From Solirubrobacter deserti (lineage in GTDB: Bacteria; Actinomycetota; Thermoleophilia; Solirubrobacterales; Solirubrobacteraceae), in NCBI RefSeq assembly GCF_003344625.1, contig NZ_QPKJ02000001.1, positions 1,116,001 through 1,180,000 of the forward strand: a DNA stretch of 64,000 bases, written 5' to 3'. Positions within the stretch are counted from its first letter, which is position 1. Each line of letters begins with the position of its first letter. Positions 15,401 to 23,262 of the stretch are shown one piece after another. Made by a program: the position numbers and the translations under genes. A model generated the notes under the pieces. It was given only the letters and a program-made list of their open reading frames with translations, was not told the origin of the DNA and did not search any database.

Positions 15401-17861
15401 CCGGCAGGCCGCCCGTGCCGGCGGTCGCCGGATCCAGCAACAGCGCGTGCTTGACGGAGTCGTTGCCGTTGTTGTGCAGGAACCAACGGCCGTCCCAGTA
15501 CGCGGGCCAGCGGCGTGAGTTGTCCGCGCCGGCCGCGTAGCGGTACACGGGGCCGTTCATCACGGTCAGGCCGTTGGCGGTCACGTAGGCGCAGCCCTGC
15601 TTGGGCGTCGCGTCGTAGTTCGGTGCGGCGATCGTGCCGCCGCTCGAGCGCGGACGCTCGAACTCGGGGCAGCCGTTGTTGCCGCCCTTGTTGCCACGCG
15701 ACCACCAGAGGTTGTTGCCGCGGACCTTGCCGGCGTCCGCGCCGGTGCCGGTCTCGTGCGGCAGCTCGACCAGGCCCGTGTTGTTGGGCGAGTCGTTGCG
15801 CAGGTTGTCGCAGTCGTACCAGCCGTCGGTGCCGCCCGAGGCCGGGCCGCCGGGCACGTACCCCGGCCCGTTGGCCGTACGCGGGCTGCCGTCCGCGAGG
15901 CGGTCGCGGTAGGCCTGCTTGGAGCCCATGCAGTACGGCCAGCCATAGTTGCCGGCCCGCGTGATCTGGGCGGCGTTCTCGTAGGTCGACGGACCCCAGG
16001 TCGCGTTCGGCTGCTGGGCGTCCGGGCCGACCCACGCGGTGTACGGCGTGTCCGTCTTGGGGTCGATCGACAGGCGGCTCGGGTTGCGCAGGCCCATCGC
16101 GTAGATCTCGGGCTTGGTCTTGCCGCCCCCGCCCTCCTGGCCGTCGAACAGGTTCGGGCCGTTCGGCGAGCTGGCGTCCGGCAGCGAGTACGTGCGGCCG
16201 ACCCCCGGCTCGGTTCCCGCCGGGATGTCCTCAAGCGGATTGAAGCGCAGCAGCTTGCCGTTGTAGTCGTTCGTGTTGCCCGCGGTCCGGCGCGCGTCCT
16301 GGTAGGAGTAGTTGGCGGTGCCGCAGTGCGCGCTGGAGGCCTCGCCCGCGGGGCCCACCGGGCACTTGGCGAGCGGGTTGTTGCCCGAGTAGCCGAGCGG
16401 GCCCGTGACCGCCTCCTCGCCCGCGTTCTGCGAGGAGTTCGTGTCCCCCGTGGTGACGTAGAGGTTGCCCTGGCTGTCGAAGCCCATGCCCCCGCCGACG
16501 TGGCAGCAGGAGTAGATCTGGGCGTCGTACTTGAAGATGATCCGCTCGGAGTCCAGGTCGAGCTGCTTGGTCTGCCGGTTGACCGTGAAGCGCGAGATGC
16601 GCGGCTGCGACAGCTTCGAGATCCGCCGCTCGAGCGGCAGGCCGGCCGGCTTGGTCGCCGGGTTGAAGGTCGGGAAGTACTGCAGGTAGACGTAGCCGTT
16701 CTCGGAGAACTTCGGGTCGGCGACGATGCCGATCAGGCCGTACTCCATCTTGTGGTTGTCCTGGTCGGTGCGCTCGCCGCCCTGGCCGCCGTCGCCGTAG
16801 ACCGCGAGCGTGCCGGCGCGGGTGACGCCGCTGTTCTCGGCGCCCGTGTACTGCGCGGGGTCGAAGATGTGCACCGAGCCGCAGCCGACACCGACGTTCG
16901 GGTCCGCGTGGTTGAAGGCACGCGCGAACGCCGGGACGCCGATCAGCGCGCCGCGCTCGGCGTCCGTGCGGCAGTCGCCGCGGCCGATGTACAGCACCCA
17001 GCCGTTGTCGGCGATCGACAGGCCGTGGGATTCACCGCTCGTGGCCAGGCCGGTCACGGTCGCCCCGGAGCTCATGAGCTTGGTCGCCTTGTAGTTGCTG
17101 TTGATCGTCGCCTTGCAGTCGGCGCGCACCAGGCCCGTGGTCCACTGCAGCGCGCCGAGCACGTGCTTGGAGAGCGTGTCGTCCCAGGCGGCCGTCGTGC
17201 GGCCCATGCCCATGTAGAACGAGCGACCGCCCTGGAAGTCATGGCACCACGAGATCGGATGGTCGGTGCCGCCGACCGCCGTGCCGTCGCCGGCGCTCTC
17301 GGTGGGCGCGTGGTAGCGCGCGACCACGTGCGTCTTGCCGGTCGGGCGGCTCCGCCACTGGTACCAGACGTCGTTGCGCTCGGCCTGCAGCGGGAGCTCG
17401 CGCGTCGCCGGGTGCACGCGGTCGCCCGCGACCAGCGTCTTGGCGGCGGTCTCGCCCGCCGAGGTGGGGCGCGCGCCGATCAGGCTGGTGACGAAGTCCG
17501 AACCGGGTTGCAGCGTGGCCGTGGAACCGATGCCGAGGAAGCCGTTGCCGCGCTCGACGTAGCTCTGCAGCGCCGCCTCGCCGCCGGGGTCGAGGACGTC
17601 GCCGCCGACGTTGAGGAACACCAGCGACTGGTAGTCGGCGAGCTTGGACGAGTTGATGTCGTCCACACCCGCGGCCTCCTCGACCGTGAACCCGTTGGCG
17701 GTCCCGAGGGCCTTCATCGCGGCGACCGCCGCGGTGTTGGTCGCGTTGTCGGCGCCCTTGAGCACGAGCACCTTCGGGCCCGTCTGTGCCTGGGCGGTCC
17801 CCGCACCGAACGCGCTGAGCGCGAGTGCGAGCACCAGTGCCCACAGCCAACGTCCCCTCAT
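12441..17861 (-). CDS. giant secreted ThuA / sugar dehydrogenase / PKD / DUF1080 multidomain protein
   Basis: An 1806-residue exported protein. The ATG at 17861 has AGGGGAG 8 nt upstream; residues 1-25 are a signal peptide ending AQA. In order: a ThuA-like domain (28-240); a glucose/sorbosone dehydrogenase-type beta propeller (about 275-870, with CCHVGGGMGFDSQGNLYVTTGD); a PKD domain (870-950, WDFGDGS); an OmpL47-like repeat (955-1045, TEYRVNDGPW); a concanavalin-like domain (1048-1252); a second OmpL47-like repeat (1253-1345); a third repeat interrupted by a DUF1080/3-keto-disaccharide hydrolase-like domain (about 1390-1625); and a C-terminal beta domain (1697-1806). The mix suggests extracellular oxidation and cleavage of carbohydrates. 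A PQQ-like cofactor is known for this propeller family; its use here is inferred. Confidence 0.88.
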   Translation of the reverse strand: MRGRWLWALVLALALSAFGAGTAQAQTGPKVLVLKGADNATNTAAVAAMKALGTANGFTVEEAAGVDDINSSKLADYQSLVFLNVGGDVLDPGGEAALQSYVERGNGFLGIGSTATLQPGSDFVTSLIGARPTSAGETAAKTLVAGDRVHPATRELPLQAERNDVWYQWRSRPTGKTHVVARYHAPTESAGDGTAVGGTDHPISWCHDFQGGRSFYMGMGRTTAAWDDTLSKHVLGALQWTTGLVRADCKATINSNYKATKLMSSGATVTGLATSGESHGLSIADNGWVLYIGRGDCRTDAERGALIGVPAFARAFNHADPNVGVGCGSVHIFDPAQYTGAENSGVTRAGTLAVYGDGGQGGERTDQDNHKMEYGLIGIVADPKFSENGYVYLQYFPTFNPATKPAGLPLERRISKLSQPRISRFTVNRQTKQLDLDSERIIFKYDAQIYSCCHVGGGMGFDSQGNLYVTTGDTNSSQNAGEEAVTGPLGYSGNNPLAKCPVGPAGEASSAHCGTANYSYQDARRTAGNTNDYNGKLLRFNPLEDIPAGTEPGVGRTYSLPDASSPNGPNLFDGQEGGGGKTKPEIYAMGLRNPSRLSIDPKTDTPYTAWVGPDAQQPNATWGPSTYENAAQITRAGNYGWPYCMGSKQAYRDRLADGSPRTANGPGYVPGGPASGGTDGWYDCDNLRNDSPNNTGLVELPHETGTGADAGKVRGNNLWWSRGNKGGNNGCPEFERPRSSGGTIAAPNYDATPKQGCAYVTANGLTVMNGPVYRYAAGADNSRRWPAYWDGRWFLHNNGNDSVKHALLLDPATAGTGGLPVWADSLRTMLTWNGSYMDSKFGPDGALYVQTYDGFFRAGTRVGLYRYDYVGGAPTPGANPRAFAIGDLAARFSSRGSGGKTFEWDFGDGSAKSTDANPTHTYPRAGRFTATLTVTYADGAKDSKTVQVDVIAETDATAPVTTATLTPATPDEAPNVYRRPVTLTLNAAEATPGSGVEKTEYRVNDGPWLGYSAPIRRQQAGDYKVEYRSTDRKGNAEEVKSVAFAIRPAANCTPNLDDEFNATALDPRWTVLREDAAARSFVEGALRLKVRAGDMIGDQASAKNVLLQNAPDGGWQVQTKIDVSTLNAEGQQAGIVLWQSEGADNTFAKITYIAKNGFSQYEWVATRDSEEEIKAGPEISTPKHVYLRVSTDGSGTYIAEGSTNGETWQQIGPELDDLGDPNSLKIGLKVSDNADSESYAAFDWFRVDCSDRFAPRTTATLTGGTQGQFGWWTSAPAVELKADDGARGQLDKVYYRVGEGPERVYEGPFTISEPGEHVVSYYATDANGNVENTKQLAYRIDGAAPAIEAEQVGNPATGPVKVTLDAQDGDAGSGTVLTEYRVDGGPWTTYSAVDEHVLLDESASTLAQWQQVGDGGFERMEPGEKDVDLGGISPTESESLGMLYYRTQDFGDFRLKLQFKEGRPEGDSNGGVFVRFPNPEQTPRVHECSKAGAAADEPAWVAINCGHEIQLYDGEEGESRKTGSVYTFDNNGIEDIGLPKRGQWEDYEIEVVGQHYKISRNGDVINEWDNLPGLNSDRAGDPSTTLRQFARGYIGLQNHGGEDRMQYRNVTIEDLTPGKPKAEDAKPNIQITGAGPHTIEVRATDEAGNTSRETFDLAIGDPAAPGGATPQPAPLPPTSTILPPMIDSPATYRLGSLSSRVTRTSFTKRGLKVPISCTGAMDGTVKLTVSSRDRKRLKLKSATLKSTDVRCWGPHRVTVTLKPSSAIAKRLAAKGGPKRVKLTLSVQMRDWGKPAATTRRTITLQR

Positions 17862-17884
17862 TGCCTGCTCTCCCCTGTCGAACA

Positions 17885-19876
17885 TCACGACTTCCCCTTC
17901 AACGTCACCGTCTGCGTGTCGGCCGGCGCACCCGTCATGCGCAGCGTCAACTTGACCTGCACGGACCCCGTCGTCCGCGCGAGCCGTGTGCGAATGGCGG
18001 AGGAGGGCCTGAGCGACACCGTCGCGCGACCCTCTTCCCCGCAGTCGAGCGTCTTGGACGCCAGCGTGCTCGACTTCAGCTTCAGCTTGCGAGCGATGGC
18101 ACGGGTGACCGTCGCGATCAGCTTCCCGCGCCGGACGCCCTGGCAGCTCACATTCACGCGGAACCGCCCGGCGCGCAGCGCGGTGAGCGTCCGCACCCGG
18201 GTCGAGACGTCCGCGATCGCGGCGAACGGCTTCGGCGCCGTCGTGGAGGGGGCCTGCTGGCGCGGGGCCTCGAGCACCGTCGGGGCGCGGACCGTGAAGC
18301 GAACGCTCCTGTAGTTCTCGACGTTGCCCACCTGATCGGTCGAGCGGAAGTCGAGCTGATAGACCTGCCGGTGGGTCAGGTCGAACGCGCCCTCGTACGG
18401 CTTCCATGCGCCGCCGTCGACGCGGTACTCGGTGCTGACCGCGCCCGAGCTGTCCTCCCCGTCCGAGCGGGTGAACGCGACGCGCGCCGCGTTGACGTAC
18501 TCGGCCACCGGCGCCGCGCCGTTGAGCAGCACGGTGGTCGTGGGCGCGAGCGTGTCGACGCGGATGTCCATCGACTTCCACGGCTCCTCGTTGCCGGCGG
18601 CGTCGACCGACCGGTACTGCACGACCTGCGTGCCGGTCCCGCCGACGGCGAACGTGTCGGCGTACGGCGTCACCGGGGCCTCCCCCACGCGATATTCGGT
18701 CCTCGTGACGCCGGAGCCGGAGCCGTCCTGCGCGCCCAGCGTGACCTTGACGTCGCTGTCGTTCCAGCCGTTCGCGGGCGGCGACTGCGGGTAGGTGACC
18801 GCGGACGTCGCCGGCGCGGTGGCGTCGACCTTGGCCCGGATGCTCTTGAACGCGCTCGGGTTGCCGGCCCGGTCGTAGGCGCGGTACTCGATGTTCAGGT
18901 CACCCTCGTCGGTGATCGCCACCGGCCCCGAGTAGGTGCGGCCGGGCCCGCCGTTGACGCGGTACTGGATGCGCTCGACGCCCGAGCCGTCGCCGTCGTC
19001 GGCGCCGATCGTGAGCGTGGGCGGCGTGCGGTGCCACCCGCTGGTGTCGGGCGTGCCCGCCAGCGCGCCGGACGTGGTCGGCGCGACGCCGTCGTTCGGG
19101 TACGGGTTCACGCCGTCGAGGTAGGGCATCGTGAACGAGGACTCCGCGCCCTCGAGCGTGAGCGCCATCAGGTGCGCGACGCGATCGCCGCCCCCGCTCG
19201 TCCCGGACGGCAGTGTCACGGACCTCAGGGTGCGTGCCGGGTCCGGGTTGCGCACGACGTGGAAGATCGAGCACGGGGCGCCGTCCTCCCCGGTGGTCGT
19301 GTAGCGCCCCGGAACCGGCCCGATCGCGATGTGCGCGTCCGGTGTGCCGGACTGGCACCAGTCGGGGAACGCGACCGTGACCTTCTGGTCCGGCCCTTCG
19401 GTGTACGTGAGCGTGAACTCGCCGCCGCCGTCTCCGTCGGTCGTGGTGCCGAAGAAGTGCAGCTTCGTGTACCGGCGCTGCTGCCCTGGTGGCAGCTCGA
19501 GCACCTGGCCCTTGAACGCGGCGAGGTTGGCCACGTTGCCGGTCGTGTCGGGCATCCGCAGCGGGACGTCGTCGACGGTGTCGTTCGGGCCCTCGGTGAC
19601 GCTCTTGGACTCCGGCATGAGGTCGCCCTTGAACGAGTAGCCACCCCGAATCTGGCTCTTGCTCCGCGTGTCGGCGCGGGTGATTCCGATCGTGTCGAGG
19701 ATGCTGGTCTCGGCGGCGCGGATCGTCCGAAGCGCGCTGCAACTGTCAATCAAACATCCATCGACCGCTGCGGGTTGTCCACCCGCCGGCGCGGCGCTCC
19801 CGGTCCCCGCCGGACCGATGAGCGCGCCTCCCAACACGACTGCTCCCAGAGCAAGCGACGTCCGTGCGGACCGCAT
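17885..19876 (-). CDS. secreted protein with three OmpL47-like beta repeats
   Basis: A 663-residue exported protein; the ATG at 19876 is preceded by GGGAGAGA, and the signal peptide ends near GSAAPA (about residue 30). The N-terminal 270 residues are unrecognised and contain Cys pairs. Three OmpL47-type repeats follow (about 270-355, 360-440 and 445-535), each with the pattern GSGV..xEYRV.GxxxxxY...GxHxVxYRSxDxxGN. The C-terminal 105 residues match the C-terminal domain of the giant protein downstream. The genes are 23 bp apart on the same strand, so they are probably one transcript. A carbohydrate-binding or wall-associated role is plausible but not shown. Confidence 0.82.
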   Translation of the reverse strand: MRSARTSLALGAVVLGGALIGPAGTGSAAPAGGQPAAVDGCLIDSCSALRTIRAAETSILDTIGITRADTRSKSQIRGGYSFKGDLMPESKSVTEGPNDTVDDVPLRMPDTTGNVANLAAFKGQVLELPPGQQRRYTKLHFFGTTTDGDGGGEFTLTYTEGPDQKVTVAFPDWCQSGTPDAHIAIGPVPGRYTTTGEDGAPCSIFHVVRNPDPARTLRSVTLPSGTSGGGDRVAHLMALTLEGAESSFTMPYLDGVNPYPNDGVAPTTSGALAGTPDTSGWHRTPPTLTIGADDGDGSGVERIQYRVNGGPGRTYSGPVAITDEGDLNIEYRAYDRAGNPSAFKSIRAKVDATAPATSAVTYPQSPPANGWNDSDVKVTLGAQDGSGSGVTRTEYRVGEAPVTPYADTFAVGGTGTQVVQYRSVDAAGNEEPWKSMDIRVDTLAPTTTVLLNGAAPVAEYVNAARVAFTRSDGEDSSGAVSTEYRVDGGAWKPYEGAFDLTHRQVYQLDFRSTDQVGNVENYRSVRFTVRAPTVLEAPRQQAPSTTAPKPFAAIADVSTRVRTLTALRAGRFRVNVSCQGVRRGKLIATVTRAIARKLKLKSSTLASKTLDCGEEGRATVSLRPSSAIRTRLARTTGSVQVKLTLRMTGAPADTQTVTLKGKS

Positions 19877-19920
19877 TCTCTCCCGATCTCCCCCTGCGCA
19901 TTTCAGCTACGACTTGCCGT

Positions 19921-19998
19921 AACCTACCAGCCAATCAGAGCCAAGGTCACCGCTTTGGAATACCGGACGGCTGAAGTACCTGGCCGATTCGGTAGGTT
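19921..19998. promoter_or_regulatory. spaced inverted repeat in the divergent promoter region
   Basis: AACCTACC at 19921-19928 is the exact reverse complement of GGTAGGTT at 19991-19998. The arms bracket the space between the divergent secreted-protein and cupredoxin genes. It could be a pair of operator half-sites for a regulator of both sides; 8-bp arms 62 bp apart could also arise by chance. Confidence 0.25.
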
Positions 19999-20026
19999 GG
20001 GGAGCAGATCGGTGTTGGAGGAGAAC

Positions 20027-20830
20027 ATGGCGCAGGGGAAGCGGCGAGTCGTACACGCCGCGATCGGGGTCGTGCTGACCGGAGCGCTCGTCGGGTCCGT
20101 CGGTGTGGCGGGGGCGGCCGAGGAGCGCGCGGCGGACGAGCTCATCGGCATCGCGGGAGAGACGGCGTGGGACAAGCCGAATGTCAGCATCAATACCGGC
20201 GACACCGTGACGTGGCGCTGGGAGCGGGCCGGACAGCAGCACAACGTCCGCGGCGAGTCGGGACCGGAGACGGACCCGAACTGGCTGAAGGCCAACTCGG
20301 GCTTCGGCAATGACGGCGAGCTCGAGTTCACGTTCACGCAGCCCGGTTCCTACCGCTTCATCTGCGACGCCCACGCCAGCACGATGTTCGGGACCGTGAC
20401 GGTCACGGGCGACCCGGTGGAGGCGACGCCGACCCCGTCGGGGACGCCCACCGGCACGCCCACGCCGGCGCCGACCGTGCGACCGACGGTGACGCCCACC
20501 CCGACGCCGGGGATGGATCGCACGACGCCGGCGCCGGTCGGGGCGGCACGTGGCGACACCGTCGCGCCCGTCATCAGCCGGATCAAGCTCAAGGCCGTCA
20601 AGCGCGGAGCGAAAGTGTCGTTCTCGCTGTCGGAGACGGCGAACGTGACCGTCCGCGTCAAGAAGGGGAAGTCGAGCGTGAAGACCATCCGCCTGTCCGC
20701 GCGGTCCGGCGCGCGCTCGCTCACGGTCCGCGGGCTCACCGGCGGGAGCTACCGCTTCGAGCTCCAGGCGCGTGACGCACGCGGCAACCAAGCCGCCGTC
20801 CAGCGCAAGTCGGTGAAGGTGAAGCGCTGA
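20027..20830 (+). CDS. secreted cupredoxin (plastocyanin-like) with C-terminal beta domain
   Basis: A 267-residue exported blue-copper protein. The ATG at 20027 has GGAGGAGA just upstream; the signal peptide ends near AGA|AEE (about residue 28). The cupredoxin domain (about 35-130) has the copper ligands His in QHNVRG and the cluster CDAHASTM (Cys, His, Met). A Thr/Pro-rich linker (130-175) leads to a lysine/arginine-rich beta domain (180-267). It should shuttle single electrons outside the membrane. Its stop shares a base with the multicopper oxidase start (TGATG), so the two are translationally coupled. The second cupredoxin in the operon has the same two-domain plan. Confidence 0.88.
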   Translation: MAQGKRRVVHAAIGVVLTGALVGSVGVAGAAEERAADELIGIAGETAWDKPNVSINTGDTVTWRWERAGQQHNVRGESGPETDPNWLKANSGFGNDGELEFTFTQPGSYRFICDAHASTMFGTVTVTGDPVEATPTPSGTPTGTPTPAPTVRPTVTPTPTPGMDRTTPAPVGAARGDTVAPVISRIKLKAVKRGAKVSFSLSETANVTVRVKKGKSSVKTIRLSARSGARSLTVRGLTGGSYRFELQARDARGNQAAVQRKSVKVKR

Positions 20831-22335
20831 TGACGCCGCAGCAGCCGCCCTTCGGCGCCGGCTCCAACCGGCGTGACTTCATGCGCAACGGGTTCAGCTC
20901 GCTCGCGCTCGTCTGCACGTTCGCCGCGCAGAGCTCGCTCAAGGGCGCTGAGATCACCCGGTCCACGGCGCCGACGTCGGCCGGGCGCCGCTTCAAGGCG
21001 GCGACGCCGTTCACGCCGTTCAGCCGCGATCTGCCGATCCCGCCCACGCTTTCGCCGGTCTCGACGCGCCAGGGCGTCGACGTCTACGCGATGGACATCC
21101 AGGAGGGCCTCACCGAGATCCTGCCGGGGTTCGAGACGCCGATCTACGGCTACGAGGGCATCTATCCGGGGCCGACGATCCGCGCGCGCAAGGGCCGCCC
21201 GACGATCGTGCGTCAGACGAACAAGCTGTCGTTCGACTCCAACGTGCACCTGCACGGCGGGTACGTACCGTCCGCGCACGACGGACACCCGATGGACGTG
21301 ATCCTTCCGGGCAAGAGCTTCGACTACACGTATCCGAACGACCAGGACGCGGCCTACCTCTGGTACCACGATCACGCGCACGGGCGGACTGCGCACACGC
21401 TCTACTACGGCCTGGTCGGCTCCTATCTGCTGTCGGACGACCGTGAGGAGGAGCTCGGGCTGCCGACGGACCCCGAATTCGACATCCCGCTCACGATCGC
21501 CGATCACGCGTTCAACAAGGACGGGTCCTTCCGCTACTCCGAGAACGTGGACCTCGGGTTCCGCGGGGACACGATCCTCGTCAACGGCGCGGTGTCGCCG
21601 CGGATGGCGGTCAAGCGCCGGCTCTACCGGCTGCGGCTGCTGAACGCGTCCAACGCGCGCTCCTACACGCTCAAGCTCGGCAACGGCCGTACGCTGCTGC
21701 AGGTCGCGTCGGACGGCGGGCTGCTGGAGCAGCCGGTGCTGCGGTCCACGGTGCTGATCCACCCGGCCGAGCGGATCGAGCTGCTCGTCGACTTCCGCGG
21801 CTTCCGACCCGGCTCGGAGATCGTGCTCCAGAACATCGACGGTGAGTCCGCGGGCACGCGCAACGTGCTGCGCTTCGACGTCGAGCGGGGCGGCGGAGCC
21901 GAGGAGTTCAAGGTCCCCCGCGGCCGGATGCGCACGATCGAGAAGCTGCCCGCGCCGAACGCGAGCCGGCGCTGGGACCTGTCGCTGGCGACCGCCTCCG
22001 GGGTGCAGTGGCGGATCGCGGACCGCGGCTATGACCCCGAGCGGATCGACGTGCGTCCGCGCCTGGGCACCAGCGAGTTGTGGCAGTGGCACAACCCGTC
22101 CAACCGCATCCACCCCATGCACCTTCACGGGATGCTGTTCCGGATCGTCGAGCGCTCCAGCGGCGTCATCCATCCGGCCGATCGCAGCTGGAAGGACACC
22201 GTGGGCGTGCTGGCGGGCGAGACCGTGACCGTCCAGCCGTGGTTCGTGCCCTACACGGGGCGCTACGTGTTCCATTGCCACGCGCTCGAGCACGGCGACA
22301 AGGCGATGATGCTGCAGCTGGAGGTGGAGCGATGA
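20830..22335 (+). CDS. Tat-exported multicopper oxidase (CotA/CueO/bilirubin-oxidase-like)
   Basis: A 501-residue enzyme starting with a Tat signal (NRRDFMRNGFSSLAL). All four copper-binding motifs are intact: HLHG near residue 140, WYHDHAHG near residue 178, HPMHLHG near residue 428, and FHCHALEHGDKAM near residue 482. The last gives the type 1 copper Cys, two His and a Met axial ligand. Multicopper oxidases take four electrons from a substrate or protein donor and reduce O2 to water. It sits between two cupredoxin genes with overlapping stops and starts on both sides. Those blue-copper proteins are its likely electron partners, in place of or along with a phenolic or metal substrate. Confidence 0.93.
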   Translation: MTPQQPPFGAGSNRRDFMRNGFSSLALVCTFAAQSSLKGAEITRSTAPTSAGRRFKAATPFTPFSRDLPIPPTLSPVSTRQGVDVYAMDIQEGLTEILPGFETPIYGYEGIYPGPTIRARKGRPTIVRQTNKLSFDSNVHLHGGYVPSAHDGHPMDVILPGKSFDYTYPNDQDAAYLWYHDHAHGRTAHTLYYGLVGSYLLSDDREEELGLPTDPEFDIPLTIADHAFNKDGSFRYSENVDLGFRGDTILVNGAVSPRMAVKRRLYRLRLLNASNARSYTLKLGNGRTLLQVASDGGLLEQPVLRSTVLIHPAERIELLVDFRGFRPGSEIVLQNIDGESAGTRNVLRFDVERGGGAEEFKVPRGRMRTIEKLPAPNASRRWDLSLATASGVQWRIADRGYDPERIDVRPRLGTSELWQWHNPSNRIHPMHLHGMLFRIVERSSGVIHPADRSWKDTVGVLAGETVTVQPWFVPYTGRYVFHCHALEHGDKAMMLQLEVER

Positions 22336-23042
22336 AGCGCGCGCTGGCCGGTGCGGTGCTCGCGTTCGGTGCGCTCGCCTCCCCGGCGTGGGCGGAGAAC
22401 CAGGTCGTCACCGGGCTCGACGTGGGGCTCAAGTGGGACAAGGAGGCCGTCAGCATCCAGCCGGGCGAGACGGTGACTTGGACGTTCCCCGGAACCCAGC
22501 AGGCGCACCACGTCGCCGGCAACGGCTCCGAGCCCGCCGACCCGGCGTGGGCCTCGTTCAACTCCCCGCTGGGTGTGCCGGCGCCGGACGCGTCGTTCAC
22601 GTTCGCCACGCCCGGCGTCTACCGGTACGTCTGCACGGTGCACTCGTCCTCGATGGTCGGGACGGTGTACGTCGGCACCGCGGTGACGCCGCCCGCGCTG
22701 CTGCCGCCGAACCAGCAGCCGTTCGAGAACCAGGACGCGTCCCCGGTCACGCTCGAGAAGGTCGACGAGGACAAGGCCAAGCCGCGCCTGACGTCCGTCT
22801 CGGTGCGCCGCGCGTCCGGGCACGCCGTCCGGGTCCGCTTCCGCGTCGACGAGGAATCCACGGTCCAGGTCCGCCTGACGCGCGGGGGCCGGACGATCAA
22901 GACCGCCACGGTCGAGGGCACCGGGACGCGCAGCGTCACCGTCCGCGGCGCCCGGCCCGGCCGCTACCGCGTCGAGCTGCGCGCGACCGACATCGCCGGC
23001 AACCGCTCGCCGCTCAAGCGCACCACGATCACCGTGCGGTGA
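22332..23042 (+). CDS. second secreted cupredoxin with C-terminal beta domain
   Basis: A 236-residue exported blue-copper protein; its ATG overlaps the oxidase stop by 4 nt (ATGA). The signal peptide ends near AWA|ENQ (about residue 21). The cupredoxin domain (22-115) has the ligand His in QAHHVAG and the cluster CTVHSSSM. The C-terminal domain (about 150-236, ending PLKRTTITVR) is related to that of the first cupredoxin. Differences in the loops suggest the two copies meet different partners. A strong hairpin at 23052-23083 follows, so this is the last gene of the operon. Confidence 0.87.
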   Translation: MKRALAGAVLAFGALASPAWAENQVVTGLDVGLKWDKEAVSIQPGETVTWTFPGTQQAHHVAGNGSEPADPAWASFNSPLGVPAPDASFTFATPGVYRYVCTVHSSSMVGTVYVGTAVTPPALLPPNQQPFENQDASPVTLEKVDEDKAKPRLTSVSVRRASGHAVRVRFRVDEESTVQVRLTRGGRTIKTATVEGTGTRSVTVRGARPGRYRVELRATDIAGNRSPLKRTTITVR

Positions 23043-23051
23043 GGATGTGGA

Positions 23052-23083
23052 GGCTGGCCGGACGCTCGTACGTGCGGCCAGCC
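23052..23083 (+). terminator. probable transcription terminator hairpin after the copper operon
   Basis: GGCTGGCCG and CGGCCAGCC make a perfect 9-bp stem with a 14-nt loop, starting 9 nt after the cupredoxin stop codon. It is followed by a C-rich stretch and then CCCTTTGG rather than a clean T-tract, as is common in GC-rich actinobacteria. Confidence 0.6.
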
Positions 23084-23145
23084 CCCCACCCTTTGGCCAG
23101 GTAGGCCCATAGGTGTTCGGTGCGGGTCGCGAGACCATTCGGGAC

Positions 23146-23262
23146 ATGACCTCCCCCCAGCCTCAGCCGAAGCTCCCGCAGCTGGTCGCCGCCGCGCTGG
23201 CCAAGCGCACCGCGCACGATCGTCAGCGCGAGCTCGTCCGCGCGTCGCTGCTCTGCCGCTAG
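23146..23262 (+). CDS. small basic hypothetical protein (38 aa)
   Basis: ATG at 23146 to TAG at 23262: a Gln/Pro-rich start, then an amphipathic basic helix (LVAAALAKRTAHDRQRELVR). No Shine-Dalgarno sequence is evident. Its stop codon shares the bases CTAG with the stop of the convergent coiled-coil gene. Evidence is composition only. Confidence 0.3.
   Translation: MTSPQPQPKLPQLVAAALAKRTAHDRQRELVRASLLCR

Noticed and set aside
12597..15518. Very long open frame (973 codons) on the plus strand opposite the giant secreted protein
   Set aside because: It is rich in Arg, Ala, Val and Gly with no domain, and mirrors the codon pattern of the minus-strand gene, a usual artefact in very GC-rich DNA.
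17862..18581. N-terminal extension of the giant secreted protein
   Set aside because: It would place the signal peptide internally and overlap the OmpL47-like gene; the ATG at 17861 has a good ribosome binding site.
17825..20026. Upstream extension of the first cupredoxin frame
   Set aside because: The frame is open by chance over the opposite-strand gene; the ATG at 20027 has a strong ribosome binding site followed by a signal peptide.
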